A DNA stretch of 20,834 bases, taken from positions 1 through 20,834 of the forward strand of contig NZ_CALTTX010000046.1 in NCBI RefSeq assembly GCF_943912325.1. Direction: 5' to 3'. The notes beneath the pieces are model-generated. The model saw only the letters and a list, made by a program, of their open reading frames with translations, was not told the DNA's origin and searched no databases. Position 1 is the first letter of the stretch; each line of letters begins with the position of its first letter. Both the position numbers and the translations under genes were made by a program. This DNA is from an uncultured Microbacterium sp. (lineage in GTDB: Bacteria; Actinomycetota; Actinomycetes; Actinomycetales; Microbacteriaceae). This document shows, piece after piece, positions 1-8,879 of this stretch.

Positions 1-2
1 AC

Positions 3-3000
3 TACAGCGACGGCTCGATCCAGCCGCAACCGCTGCCCAGCGGCTCGACGCCGACGCCGCCGGCCCCGCCCGCGGGTGCGCACCTGACCGGCTTCGAGCT
101 CGTCTTCACCGGCGCGATCCCGCCCCGCGCTGGAGTCACCGCCGCGTTCGGCATCACCCCCGATCAGCAGGCCGTCGCGACCGGCGAGGTCTCGGCCGCG
201 TTCCCCAACACGGCGGGCGTCGCGGCGACCAACGCCGCCGGCACGAGCACGCGCCAGGCGACGGCGCCGCTGCAGGTGTTCACCCCCGACATCGAAATCG
301 GCATCGACAAAAAGATCTCGCCCACGAGCCCCGTGTACCCCGGCGGCACGGTCGTCACGCAGATCCCCACGACGACCTCGAGCGACTCGGCCTACGTCGC
401 GCCCACCAAGATCACCGTCACCGACGTCTGGGGCGGCGGCACGGGCGAGTTCTACAACGCCTTCGACGTCGTCGGCATCGCCCCGACGCAGGTCATCTCG
501 GGCACGACGCTCGCCGTCGAGTACACGCCCGACAACGGCGCGACCTGGCTGCCGCTCACGAGCTTCGGCCCGTACGCGACCACCCAGACGCCGCAATACA
601 CGATCGACCCGGCGCTCGCACCCACCATCACGGGGCTGCGCTACACGTTCGAAAACCCCGCGGGCTACCCGCAGGGCACGACCGTCAGCCCCAACGCCGT
701 CTACAAGGCGCGCGACACCAAGCGCGACGGCACCGGCGCGACCTCGACGTCGACGACGGCAGCGTCGAAGTACACCAACACGGCCACCGCGGTCGGTCAG
801 GGCACGGCGACGGGCTCGACCACCCCGATCACGAGCGACACGGTGCGCGACACGGCCGACGCATCCATCATCACTCCGCCCTCAGGGCCGGGCACGCTGC
901 TCGCCGCGAAGAAGTGGCAGAAGCCCGACTACACCGACTTCTCGCCCGCAAAGGCCCTGCCGTCGCAGTCAGGCCAGAGCGCGGCCACGCGGCTCGGCTG
1001 GGGAGTATCGGGCACGGGCTACACCGAAGTGACTGTGACCGATGACGCCGCCGCACCCGGTGCCGTGCGCAACACCACGTTCCAGGCCTTCGATCTGACG
1101 ACGATCTCGCCCGTGACCTATACCAACGACCCGCTGCTGCGCTGGGACACGATCACCAAGGTCGAGTTGCACAACGGCACCGCTTGGGTCACTCTGCCCG
1201 CGCCGGGTGGTTCGTGGATGGATGCCTCGGGGTTCAAGGGCTGGGCGCTCACCGCCGCTCAGCAGGCGTCGACGATCGGCGTGCGCTTCACGATCGTCGA
1301 GAACACCTCCGCGCGGCAGGCCTCGACCGATCCCACGCCCCCGCTCGTCGGCTCGGGCGTGGCGACGAGCGCCGCGAATGGTGCGCGACCCCTCGGTCTG
1401 ATCTGGAAGCTGCGCAACGTCGTGCGCGACGGTTCGGGCCTCGCGAGCGCGTGGGTCACGGGAACGCAGCAGTTCAACAGCGCTGGCGCCGGCACCGTTC
1501 GCAACACCGTCGCCGTCGCCGGAACGCGTAATGGCGCGCCCGTCGGACCGCGCACCGAGAGCGATGTCATCGTGCTGCTCGATAACCCGCCGGGTGTTGC
1601 TGTGACGAAGGCGACGCAGAAGTCGAGCATCGTCGTGCCGCAGTACGGCGACGTGCCCGCCGCGGGTTATCCGACCAACGACTTCACGATCGTCGCGAAG
1701 AACACGTCGGCCTCGCGTGCCTCGTACATTCGACTCACTGACCCGTCGTGCAGCGTTCTCTTGGAGTGCTCGACCTCGGTGGCTGACGCCGCGAAGAACC
1801 CCTTCGATGGGCGAGCATATTCGGCATCCACGAATCCCTTCGAACACTTCACGCTCACCAAAATCACTTTCGCGGTGCCGGCGGCGATCAACCAGACGCA
1901 GTCGATCGTGACGCTGTGGCACCGCTCTGGCGCCGGAGTGCTCTCGACCACGACGCTCAGCATGACCGCCGCCGCGGCCCTCGCGCCCGCAGCGCTCGCC
2001 GACGTGATCGGCGTAAGCGTGCTGCTGCAGGGCACCGACCCGGCCACCAACGGCGGACTGATTCCGTCGAACGTCGACCTCAAGATGACCCTCTCGACGC
2101 AGCTGCGCGAGACCCTGCGCAGTGCGCCGGGAACGCCCGTCACCTCGCCCGTGACCGTCGACAACGTCGCCTTCGCGCAGACGTACGACCCGGTGCTCTC
2201 GGCCACGAGCGCTCCGGTCTACGACGCCAAGAGCGCGAGCGTCAACCTGCTCGCGGGCAAGCTCGGCGTGACTGCGGCGAAGACGTTCTCGCCATCGACG
2301 ATCATCGAGGCGCAGCGCCAGACGCCCGTCACGATGACGCTGCGGGCAACGCAGGGCGACCAGACGATCGCGCCGCACCAGGTCACGATCGCCGACACCG
2401 ACGCCGACTTCTGGAACACGTTCCGTCTCACCGCGCTCGGCACCGTGACCCTGCCCGACGGTGCCGACCGCGTCGACGTCGGCGTGCAGGTCGACGGCGG
2501 TTCGACGTGGATCACGACGGGCCCCCAGGCGGCCGCGACCCTGCCGGTGCTGCCCGCGGGAGCGACGAATGCCAACATCACCGGCATCCGTTTCGTCTTC
2601 TCTCGCGCGGACGGTGGGCTGTTCTCGAACACGGCCCCGCCCCGCGCCTTCTCGACGAGCGCCGTGCTGACCGTCGTGCTGCGCGACGCGGACCGTGCCA
2701 CGGGCGCCGCGATCGCGTTCCCCTCGACCATCACCAACACGGTCACGAGCAACGCTCACCGCACCGAGAGCCCGACCATCTACCCCGATGCAAATGCGTC
2801 GACGGATGCCTCGATCCAGCTCTCGCCGGGAACCTTCCAGCTCGACGTTCGTAAAGACCCGCAAGACGGCATCCACACCGTCTCGCCCGGCGACCCCAAC
2901 ACGTGGACGCTGTCGTTCCGCAACTCGGGAACCGGGTTCTTGACGCTCACGCAGCTCGCCGACCAGCTGCCCGCGACGCTCGAGCTCGACGGCACTCCGA

Positions 3001-6000
3001 CGACGTACGCGACCTCTGCCGGTGGCACGCTCGCGACGACGGGGATCACCGAGCAGTACGACCCCGCGACGCGCAAGCTCACGTTCACGTGGCCCGCGGG
3101 CGGTGCGCGCATGTCGCCCGGTGAGACCTTCACGCTGCGCGTAGGGATCGCTCTGAGCGCGGGGCTCTCGCCGACCGACCGCGCGACGAACGCGTTCACG
3201 GTCACGACCGCCCAGACCCTCGCCGCGTGCACCAACACGTCGGGCAACGGACAGGGAACCCTCGCGGGGCTCGCTGCGAACCAATGCGGCACGAGCAACT
3301 ACCTGCAGCCGCGACCGGGCGCCAACCTGCTCTCGAACAAGGGCGTCAAGGGTGACATCGTCGACCCGTCGGGCACGCCGCTCGTGACGGGCGCCGTCAA
3401 CACCCAGAACCCCGCGTCGCCGTGTGTCGCCGACGCCGAGGGCTACTACCGCTCGCCGTGCGCCGCCAACTCCGTCGTCGGCGGTCAGGACTCGTGGAAG
3501 ATCACGACCGTCAACAGCGGCACCGCGAACTTCCCCTCGATCACGATCGTCGACGCCCTGCCGTTCGCGGGCGACCGCTTGCTTGCGACGGGTGGGGCGC
3601 GCGGGTCGACGTATCGCCCCGTGCTGACGGGCCCGAGCGACATCCAGGTCGTCGGGCTCCCCGCGGGCGCGAAATCGCTCCTCGAGGTCACGACCGTGCC
3701 GTCGGCGCAGATCTGTGTCGGCACGGGCGCCACCGCGTGGCCCGCCGACCCGACGTGTGCGAACAACCCGGTGGCCGCTTCATGGACGCCCGCGACGTCG
3801 TACACCGGCTCGTGGGCTGACGTCACCGGCATCCGCATGACGCTCGACTACTCGACCCGCACGGGTGCGGGTGACCGCGCGCTGCGGCCCGGCGACAGCG
3901 TGAGCCTCTACTACGCGACGATCAACGTGCCCGTCGGCGCGCAGGCCGGCGGAGCGCCCGTGACCGTGCCGGTGACCGGCCAGTTCGCGTGGAACCAGCA
4001 CGGCGTGACGGGCGTGCCCGCGGGCGCCGCGCGGTTCTCGCGTGCTCCCGTCAAGGCGGGCGTAACCCTCGCTTCGGGCCCGATCCAGATCACGAAGGCG
4101 ATCACGGGGCCTGGCGCGCAGTACGCGCCGACCTCGTTCGCCGCTGACGTCGCGTGCACCGTGCCGACCGGACGCGGCGGCACCGTGCCGGTCGACCTCG
4201 GCGCGAACGCGAGCGTCGCGCTCACCGCCGCGAACGCGTACACCGTCCGCATCGACGGGATTCCGCTCGGCGCGACGTGTGCCGTGACCGAACGGGGCGC
4301 CCTCGGCACGTATGGCGAGTCGGCTCGCTCGATCACGCCGACGTCGGTCGCGGTCACGCAGACCGCCGCCGCGGGCGCGCCCGTGCCGCCCGGCCAGTCG
4401 GCGGCGATCACCAACACCTACGGCGTCACGAACCTCGTCGTGAGCAAGACCGTCTCGACCCCCGCGACCGTGGGCGCGTTCGGGCCGTTCTCGTTCACCG
4501 TCGCCTGCACGACCGCGCTCGGCACGCCCGTGACCCTCGGGGCGGCTGACGCGTCGTTCACGCTCGCCGGCGGCGCGAGCCGCACGATCAGCGGTGTGCC
4601 GATCGGCGCAACCTGCCGCGTGACCGAAACCGACAGCGACGGTGCGACGCGCGTCACGACGAGCGTCAACGGGGCGCCAGGCGCTGCCCCCGCGGCATCC
4701 GTCCCCATCTCGTCGACCGGCGGCACGGTTGCCTTCACGAACACGTACGACGCGGGGCAACTCTCGCTCACCAAGACGGTCGCGGGAGCCGGCGGACCGG
4801 CCTATGGCTCGGGACCGTTCACCGTGACGGCGACGTGTACGTATGACGGGCAGAGCTTCGGCACCTACACCGTGCAGCTGCTCGGCGGGCAGACCAAGAC
4901 GATCGATGAGAAGTTCCCCGTCGGCACCGTCTGCGCGATCGCCGAGACCGTCAACGGCGGCGCGAACGACACCACGATCAGCACGCCGAGCGTCGTGATC
5001 CCCGGCCCGACCGGTGGCGCAACCCTCGGCGCCGTGACGGTCGATGTGACCAACACGTTCGGGCTGGGCTCGGTCGCGGTCACCAAGGCGCGCGTCGGCG
5101 ACGGCGTCGCGACCTACGGCGACGGACCCTTCACGGCCCTCGTGGTGTGCACGTGGGTGAAAGACGGGCAGACGCTCACGATCCCGCTGCCGAACGGCGG
5201 AGTCGTGACGCTCGATGCGGCAGGCGGCTATAAGGCGACCGTCACGGCGCTGATTGCGGGCGCTACGTGCACGATCACCGAGACGTCGAGCGCCGGCGCG
5301 ACGGGCGTGAGCTATGCGCCCGCCGATCCCGCCGATCCGACTCGGGCCCTCGTGACGGTGACGGATGCTTCGGGCACTGCACCCCCGGCATCCGTCACGA
5401 TCACCAACACGTTCGACACGGGCTCGCTCGTCATCGACAAAAAGCGTGTCGGCACGGGCGTCGACCTCTATGGCGCCGGACCCTTCACGATGCAGGTCGC
5501 GTGCACGTACCTCAAGGACGGCGTCGTCACCCCCGTGACGCTGCCGAACGGGGGAGTCGTCGTGCTCGACGCCGCGGGCCGCTATACTGCGACGCTCGAC
5601 GGGATCATCGCGGGCGCGACGTGTGTCGTGACCGAGACGGATGCTGGGCTCGCCGTTGCGACCGAGAGTGACCCGGTCGACGGGATCGTCACGATCCGCC
5701 CCACCGGTGACCCCGCGGGTGCCGCGGTCGTGACCGTGACCAACACGTTCAAGGTCGGGCACCTGACGCTCACCAAGACGGTCGACAAGCCGTCGGTCGT
5801 CGTGGGCGGCACGCTCACCTACACGATCACGGCCGTCAACGACGGCGAGCTCGACCTGTCGGGTGTGACCGTGACCGACGTGCTGCCCGCGGGGGTGAGC
5901 TACGTCTCGAGCACGCCCGCGGCCGCGTACGACGCAGCGACCCACACCCTGACGTGGACGATCGACTCGCTCACGGTGGGCGCCTCGCGCGTCTTCACCG

Positions 6001-6233
6001 TGACCGCGACGGCGAACACCGTGGGGACCGTGCAGAACTCGGCGACGGCGACGCTGCCGCCGGGTCCGTGGGATCCGACGAACCCGCCGCCCGTGACGAC
6101 CCTCGTCACGCCGCCGCTGCCCAGCACGGGCGGGCTCGTGGCCGGGGGAGTGGGGCTTGCGGGCATCGCGCTCGTGCTCGTCGGGGCGCTGCTCGCTGTC
6201 GGTGCGGTGCGCCGGCGTCGGGAGAACGCCTAA
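3..6233 (+). CDS. LPXTG-anchored giant surface protein with CnaB/DUF5979-like repeats (5' end missing)
   Basis: The frame is open from base 3 with no stop, so the gene begins upstream of the window; 2076 residues are visible. The visible part is rich in Thr, Ala, Val and Gly, with many beta-sandwich-like modules of the DUF11/isopeptide fimbrial type (for example around 2840-3190 and 3330-3930). Five DUF5979/CnaB-like repeats follow (4083-5759), then a DUF11-like module (about 5760-6080, with TYTITAVNDG and VTDVLPAGVSY). The C-terminus is a textbook sorting signal: LPSTGG (6117-6134), a hydrophobic helix and the tail RRRRENA. It is therefore probably exported and covalently attached to peptidoglycan by a sortase, acting as a stalk or adhesin; the role is inferred. 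A GTG at 276 is only an internal valine. Base composition matches its neighbours, so there is no sign of recent transfer. The nearest downstream gene, rplM, is unrelated. Confidence 0.9.
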   Translation, partial: YSDGSIQPQPLPSGSTPTPPAPPAGAHLTGFELVFTGAIPPRAGVTAAFGITPDQQAVATGEVSAAFPNTAGVAATNAAGTSTRQATAPLQVFTPDIEIGIDKKISPTSPVYPGGTVVTQIPTTTSSDSAYVAPTKITVTDVWGGGTGEFYNAFDVVGIAPTQVISGTTLAVEYTPDNGATWLPLTSFGPYATTQTPQYTIDPALAPTITGLRYTFENPAGYPQGTTVSPNAVYKARDTKRDGTGATSTSTTAASKYTNTATAVGQGTATGSTTPITSDTVRDTADASIITPPSGPGTLLAAKKWQKPDYTDFSPAKALPSQSGQSAATRLGWGVSGTGYTEVTVTDDAAAPGAVRNTTFQAFDLTTISPVTYTNDPLLRWDTITKVELHNGTAWVTLPAPGGSWMDASGFKGWALTAAQQASTIGVRFTIVENTSARQASTDPTPPLVGSGVATSAANGARPLGLIWKLRNVVRDGSGLASAWVTGTQQFNSAGAGTVRNTVAVAGTRNGAPVGPRTESDVIVLLDNPPGVAVTKATQKSSIVVPQYGDVPAAGYPTNDFTIVAKNTSASRASYIRLTDPSCSVLLECSTSVADAAKNPFDGRAYSASTNPFEHFTLTKITFAVPAAINQTQSIVTLWHRSGAGVLSTTTLSMTAAAALAPAALADVIGVSVLLQGTDPATNGGLIPSNVDLKMTLSTQLRETLRSAPGTPVTSPVTVDNVAFAQTYDPVLSATSAPVYDAKSASVNLLAGKLGVTAAKTFSPSTIIEAQRQTPVTMTLRATQGDQTIAPHQVTIADTDADFWNTFRLTALGTVTLPDGADRVDVGVQVDGGSTWITTGPQAAATLPVLPAGATNANITGIRFVFSRADGGLFSNTAPPRAFSTSAVLTVVLRDADRATGAAIAFPSTITNTVTSNAHRTESPTIYPDANASTDASIQLSPGTFQLDVRKDPQDGIHTVSPGDPNTWTLSFRNSGTGFLTLTQLADQLPATLELDGTPTTYATSAGGTLATTGITEQYDPATRKLTFTWPAGGARMSPGETFTLRVGIALSAGLSPTDRATNAFTVTTAQTLAACTNTSGNGQGTLAGLAANQCGTSNYLQPRPGANLLSNKGVKGDIVDPSGTPLVTGAVNTQNPASPCVADAEGYYRSPCAANSVVGGQDSWKITTVNSGTANFPSITIVDALPFAGDRLLATGGARGSTYRPVLTGPSDIQVVGLPAGAKSLLEVTTVPSAQICVGTGATAWPADPTCANNPVAASWTPATSYTGSWADVTGIRMTLDYSTRTGAGDRALRPGDSVSLYYATINVPVGAQAGGAPVTVPVTGQFAWNQHGVTGVPAGAARFSRAPVKAGVTLASGPIQITKAITGPGAQYAPTSFAADVACTVPTGRGGTVPVDLGANASVALTAANAYTVRIDGIPLGATCAVTERGALGTYGESARSITPTSVAVTQTAAAGAPVPPGQSAAITNTYGVTNLVVSKTVSTPATVGAFGPFSFTVACTTALGTPVTLGAADASFTLAGGASRTISGVPIGATCRVTETDSDGATRVTTSVNGAPGAAPAASVPISSTGGTVAFTNTYDAGQLSLTKTVAGAGGPAYGSGPFTVTATCTYDGQSFGTYTVQLLGGQTKTIDEKFPVGTVCAIAETVNGGANDTTISTPSVVIPGPTGGATLGAVTVDVTNTFGLGSVAVTKARVGDGVATYGDGPFTALVVCTWVKDGQTLTIPLPNGGVVTLDAAGGYKATVTALIAGATCTITETSSAGATGVSYAPADPADPTRALVTVTDASGTAPPASVTITNTFDTGSLVIDKKRVGTGVDLYGAGPFTMQVACTYLKDGVVTPVTLPNGGVVVLDAAGRYTATLDGIIAGATCVVTETDAGLAVATESDPVDGIVTIRPTGDPAGAAVVTVTNTFKVGHLTLTKTVDKPSVVVGGTLTYTITAVNDGELDLSGVTVTDVLPAGVSYVSSTPAAAYDAATHTLTWTIDSLTVGASRVFTVTATANTVGTVQNSATATLPPGPWDPTNPPPVTTLVTPPLPSTGGLVAGGVGLAGIALVLVGALLAVGAVRRRRENA
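4083..5759 (+). repeat. Five tandem CnaB/DUF5979-like domain repeats in the surface protein
   Basis: Repeats of about 105-118 residues start near 4083, 4431, 4758, 5068 and 5422. Each has a lysine in its first strand (ITKAI, VVSKT, SLTKT, AVTKA, VIDKK), a Cys shortly after (ACT, TCT or VCT), a second Cys in a GATC/GTVC motif followed by TE or AE, and an asparagine in a closing TNTY/TNTF motif. Lys, Glu and Asn in these places match the intramolecular isopeptide triad known from CnaB domains. Two cysteines per repeat could also form a disulfide. Repeats four and five are the most alike (both have LPNGGVV and LDAAG), suggesting the latest duplication. Confidence 0.75.
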
Positions 6234-6239
6234 GCCCGT

Positions 6240-6295
6240 TCATGTCTCACTTATGCAGGTTTTCGCCCCCAGAAACCTGCATAAGTGAGACATGA
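6240..6295. repeat. Perfect 23-bp inverted repeat (palindromic element or terminator)
   Basis: Bases 6240-6262 are exactly complementary to 6273-6295, leaving a 10-nt loop (6263-6272). The arms hold CTCACTTATGCAGG and its complement, and are clearly richer in A/T than the surrounding DNA. The structure lies 6 nt after the stop of the surface protein gene, so it may end that transcript, but no T-run follows the stem on either strand. It could instead be a dispersed REP-like palindrome. Short frames on both strands here encode nearly the same peptide only because of the palindrome. Confidence 0.85.
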
Positions 6296-6348
6296 GGGTG
6301 GGAAGGGCGGCACTGAGAGCGGGAGTGGCGCGGGGCGACGGGATGTCG

Positions 6349-6354
6349 TAAGGT
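6349..6354 (+). promoter_or_regulatory. Candidate -10 box for the rplM-rpsI operon
   Basis: TAAGGT fits the actinobacterial TAnnnT -10 consensus; no clear -35 is seen. Start of transcription here would leave a leader of about 140 nt before rplM (to 6499), where r-protein feedback control could act. No known leader motif was recognised. The leader carries one copy of GAGGCATCC (6423-6431). Confidence 0.35.
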
Positions 6355-6499
6355 AGATCCTTGGTGCGTGTCGCCCTGCAGCACACCACCGCGAACGTGA
6401 GCCCTCCACTGGCGTGTTCGCCGAGGCATCCGCCCCCGCGAACCACCCCGGAGCGGGATTCACGAACTCCTCCGTTCGATCAAAGAAAGCAGCACTACT

Positions 6500-6946
6500 G
6501 TGACGCGCACTTTTACGCCCAAGGCCGGTGAGGTCCAGCGCGAGTGGCTGGTCATCGACGCGACCGATGTCGTCCTCGGACGCCTCGCCTCGCACGCGGC
6601 CGTCCTGCTCCGCGGCAAGCACAAGGCGAGCTTCGCCAACCACATCGACTCGGGTGACTTCGTTGTCATCGTCAACGCCGACAAGGTCGCGCTGACGGGC
6701 AACAAGCTCCAGCAGAAGATCGCCTACCGCCACTCGGGTTACCCGGGCGGCCTCAAGGCGGTCGGCTACGCCGAGCTCCTCGAGACCAACCCGGTCCGCG
6801 CCGTCGAAAAGGCGATCCGCGGCATGCTCCCCAAGAACAGCCTGGGTCGCCAGCAGCTGTCGAAGCTCAAGGTGTACGCGGGCGCCGAGCACCCGCACGC
6901 CGCGCAGCAGCCCAAGACCTACACGTTCGACCAGGTCGCCCAGTAA
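6500..6946 (+). CDS. rplM: 50S ribosomal protein L13
   Basis: The 148-residue product is the usual length for bacterial L13, an early-assembling protein of the large subunit that binds 23S rRNA. Recognisable family segments are EWLVIDATDVVLGRLAS near the N-terminus, the NADKVALTGNK stretch, YRHSGYPGG in the middle and RGMLPKNSLGR with KLKVYAGAEHPHAAQQP near the C-terminus. The start is GTG at 6500, preceded by a purine-rich stretch (6482-6489) that can serve as a ribosome binding site. rpsI follows after 28 nt, the conserved L13-S9 pair, almost certainly one transcript. Confidence 0.98.
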   Translation: MTRTFTPKAGEVQREWLVIDATDVVLGRLASHAAVLLRGKHKASFANHIDSGDFVVIVNADKVALTGNKLQQKIAYRHSGYPGGLKAVGYAELLETNPVRAVEKAIRGMLPKNSLGRQQLSKLKVYAGAEHPHAAQQPKTYTFDQVAQ

Positions 6947-6974
6947 GCGCACCGAGACAATCAAGGACTCACTG

Positions 6975-7451
6975 ATGGCGAACATCGACGAAACCCCCAC
7001 CTCCTTCTCCACCGAGACGCCGGCCACCGAGGCCGTCGCCGTCTCGGAGCGCCCCGTGCTCTCGGTTCCCGGTGCCGCGGTCGGCCGCCGCAAGCAGGCC
7101 ATCGCCCGCGTGCGCCTCGTTCCCGGTTCGGGTGTCGTGACGGTCAACGGCCGCACGCTCGAGGAGTACTTCCCCAACAAGCTGCACCAGCAGCTCATCA
7201 CCGACCCGTTCACGGTGCTCGAGCTCACGGGCGCGTACGACGTGATCGCCCGCATCTCGGGTGGTGGCCCCTCGGGTCAGGCCGGCGCGCTGCGCCTCGG
7301 CATCGCGCGTGCGCTCAACGAGATCGACGCCGAGCACAACCGCCCGACCCTCAAGAAGGCCGGCTTCCTCTCGCGCGACGCTCGCGTCAAGGAGCGCAAG
7401 AAGGCTGGTCTCAAGAAGGCCCGCAAGGCTCCTCAGTACTCGAAGCGCTGA
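6975..7451 (+). CDS. rpsI: 30S ribosomal protein S9
   Basis: The 158-residue product has a variable acidic N-terminal extension of about 30 residues, as in many actinobacteria. The S9 core follows: GRRKQAIARVRLVPGSG, VNGRTLEEYFPN, ISGGGPSGQAGALRLGIARAL, and the basic C-terminal tail ending KKARKAPQYSKR, which in S9 reaches the ribosomal P site and contacts tRNA. The ATG at 6975 is preceded by AAGGA (6963-6967) at normal distance. It is the second gene of the rplM-rpsI pair, and glmM begins 17 nt after its stop. Confidence 0.98.
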   Translation: MANIDETPTSFSTETPATEAVAVSERPVLSVPGAAVGRRKQAIARVRLVPGSGVVTVNGRTLEEYFPNKLHQQLITDPFTVLELTGAYDVIARISGGGPSGQAGALRLGIARALNEIDAEHNRPTLKKAGFLSRDARVKERKKAGLKKARKAPQYSKR

Positions 7452-7455
7452 TCGG

Positions 7456-7461
7456 TACACT
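7456..7461 (+). promoter_or_regulatory. Candidate -10 box directly before glmM
   Basis: TACACT lies 7 nt before the glmM ATG and no Shine-Dalgarno sequence is present. This suggests that glmM also has its own leaderless transcript in addition to read-through from rpsI. The same hexamer stands 6 nt before the gene at 16099. Confidence 0.45.
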
Positions 7462-7468
7462 CCACTCC

Positions 7469-8827
7469 ATGCCGCTTTTTGGCACGGACGGGGTGCGGGG
7501 ACTGGCCAACGGCCCCCTCACCGCCGATCTTGCGCTCACCCTGGCCCAGGCGACTGCCGTCGTCCTGGGCCAGGGCCGTTCTGCCGACGCTCGCCGCGCT
7601 GCCGGCAAGCGTCTTACGGCCGTGCTCGCGCGCGATCCGCGCGTCTCGGGCGAGTTCCTCGCGGCCGCCGTCGCGGCGGGTCTCGCCTCATCGGGCGTCG
7701 ACGTGCTCGACTCGGACGTCTTGCCGACCCCGGCGCTCGCTTTCCTCGTGGGCGATCACGATGCCGACTTCGGCGTCATGGTGTCGGCCTCGCACAATCC
7801 CGCGCAAGACAACGGGATCAAGATCTTCGCGCGCGGGGGCGTCAAGCTCCCCGACGCGGTCGAGCAGCGCATCGAGCAGGCGATGACCGGGCCCAAGCTG
7901 CAGCCGACGGGGGCGGGAGTCGGACGCATCCGTCGCTTCTCCGATGCCGAAGACCGCTACGTGCTGCACCTGCTCGCATCGCTCCCCAACGACCTCTCGG
8001 GGATCCGCGTCGTGCTCGACTGCGCCAACGGCGCCGCCGCCGGTGTCTCGCCCGAGACGTTCCGTGACGCGGGCGCCGAAGTCATCGTGATCGGCGCCGA
8101 TCCCGACGGCTGGAACATCAACGACGGGGTCGGCTCGACCTACCTCGATCACCTCTCGGCAGCCGTCCTCGCGCACGGTGCCGACGTGGGAATCGCGCAC
8201 GACGGCGACGCCGACCGGTGTCTCGCGGTCGATGCGCAGGGCAACGCGCTCGACGGCGACCAGATCATGGCGATCCTCGCCGCGTCGCTGCACGAGCGCG
8301 GGCTGTTGCCCCACGACACGCTCGTTGCGACCGTCATGAGCAACCTCGGGCTGCACCGCGCGATGAACGAGCGCGGAATCCGCGTCGAGCAGACCGCCGT
8401 CGGCGACCGGTACGTGCTCGAGGCGATGAACGCCGGCGGCTACGGCCTCGGCGGCGAGCAGTCGGGTCACGTCATCATGGCCGCGCACGCGACGACGGGC
8501 GACGGCCTGCTGACGGGGTTGCATCTGCTCGCCGAGATGAACCGGCAGGGCAAGAGCCTCGCCGAACTCGCGGCGATCATGACCGTCTACCCGCAAGTGC
8601 TGCTGAACGTGCGCGATGTGGATCGCTCGCGCGCCGCGAGCGATGAAGCGGTGCAGGATGCCGTGGCTCAGGCATCCGCCGCCCTCGGAACCTCGGGCCG
8701 TGTGCTGCTGCGCCCGAGCGGTACCGAGCAGCTCGTGCGGGTCATGGTCGAGGCGGCCGATGCCGAGACCGCGTCGGACTGGGCCACGCGGCTCGCCGAT
8801 GTCGTGCGGGAGCGGCTCGCGGTCTGA
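7469..8827 (+). CDS. glmM: Phosphoglucosamine mutase
   Basis: The 452-residue enzyme interconverts glucosamine-6-phosphate and glucosamine-1-phosphate, feeding UDP-GlcNAc synthesis for peptidoglycan. All hallmarks of the alpha-D-phosphohexomutase family are present in order: FGTDGVRG at the N-terminus, the phosphoserine loop VSASHNP with S108, the metal site DGDADR (245-250), the sugar-binding GGEQSGH and the C-terminal phosphate-binding RPSGTEQLVRVMVE. The length is normal for GlmM and the SASHNP form favours GlmM over phosphomannomutases. The ATG at 7469 has no evident ribosome binding site but has a -10-like hexamer 7 nt upstream. Position after rplM-rpsI is typical of actinobacteria. It converges with the phosphatase gene downstream. 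Confidence 0.96.
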   Translation: MPLFGTDGVRGLANGPLTADLALTLAQATAVVLGQGRSADARRAAGKRLTAVLARDPRVSGEFLAAAVAAGLASSGVDVLDSDVLPTPALAFLVGDHDADFGVMVSASHNPAQDNGIKIFARGGVKLPDAVEQRIEQAMTGPKLQPTGAGVGRIRRFSDAEDRYVLHLLASLPNDLSGIRVVLDCANGAAAGVSPETFRDAGAEVIVIGADPDGWNINDGVGSTYLDHLSAAVLAHGADVGIAHDGDADRCLAVDAQGNALDGDQIMAILAASLHERGLLPHDTLVATVMSNLGLHRAMNERGIRVEQTAVGDRYVLEAMNAGGYGLGGEQSGHVIMAAHATTGDGLLTGLHLLAEMNRQGKSLAELAAIMTVYPQVLLNVRDVDRSRAASDEAVQDAVAQASAALGTSGRVLLRPSGTEQLVRVMVEAADAETASDWATRLADVVRERLAV

Positions 8828-8837
8828 GGTCAGGCGC

Positions 8838-8879
8838 GCGGTTCAGGTGCTGCGGTTCAGGTGCTGCGGCTCAGGCGCT
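8838..8879. repeat. Three tandem 14-nt units at the glmM/phosphatase junction
   Basis: Copies at 8838-8851 and 8852-8865 are identical (GCGGTTCAGGTGCT); the third at 8866-8879 differs at two positions. The array fills most of the 43-bp convergent gap and its last copy runs into the 3' end of the phosphatase gene. It looks like slippage or short duplication. No strong terminator is seen in the gap. Confidence 0.8.

Noticed and set aside
276..278. GTG as the start of the giant surface protein
   Set aside because: The frame is open back to base 3 and the upstream residues (for example FELVFTGAIPPRAG) have the same surface-domain character, so the gene starts before the window.
969..3284. Very long minus-strand open frame opposite the surface protein gene
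   Set aside because: It is Arg/Gly-rich with no domain signal; long antisense frames are expected opposite G/C-ending codons in high-GC DNA. The same applies to 3780-5945.
4083..5759. CRISPR-like or phage repeat array
   Set aside because: The repeats are protein-domain length and diverged at the DNA level, with clear coding periodicity.
6240..6446. Small frames on both strands ending in nearly identical peptides
   Set aside because: The shared peptide is a product of the 23-bp inverted repeat read from both sides; no ribosome binding site or coding bias supports them.
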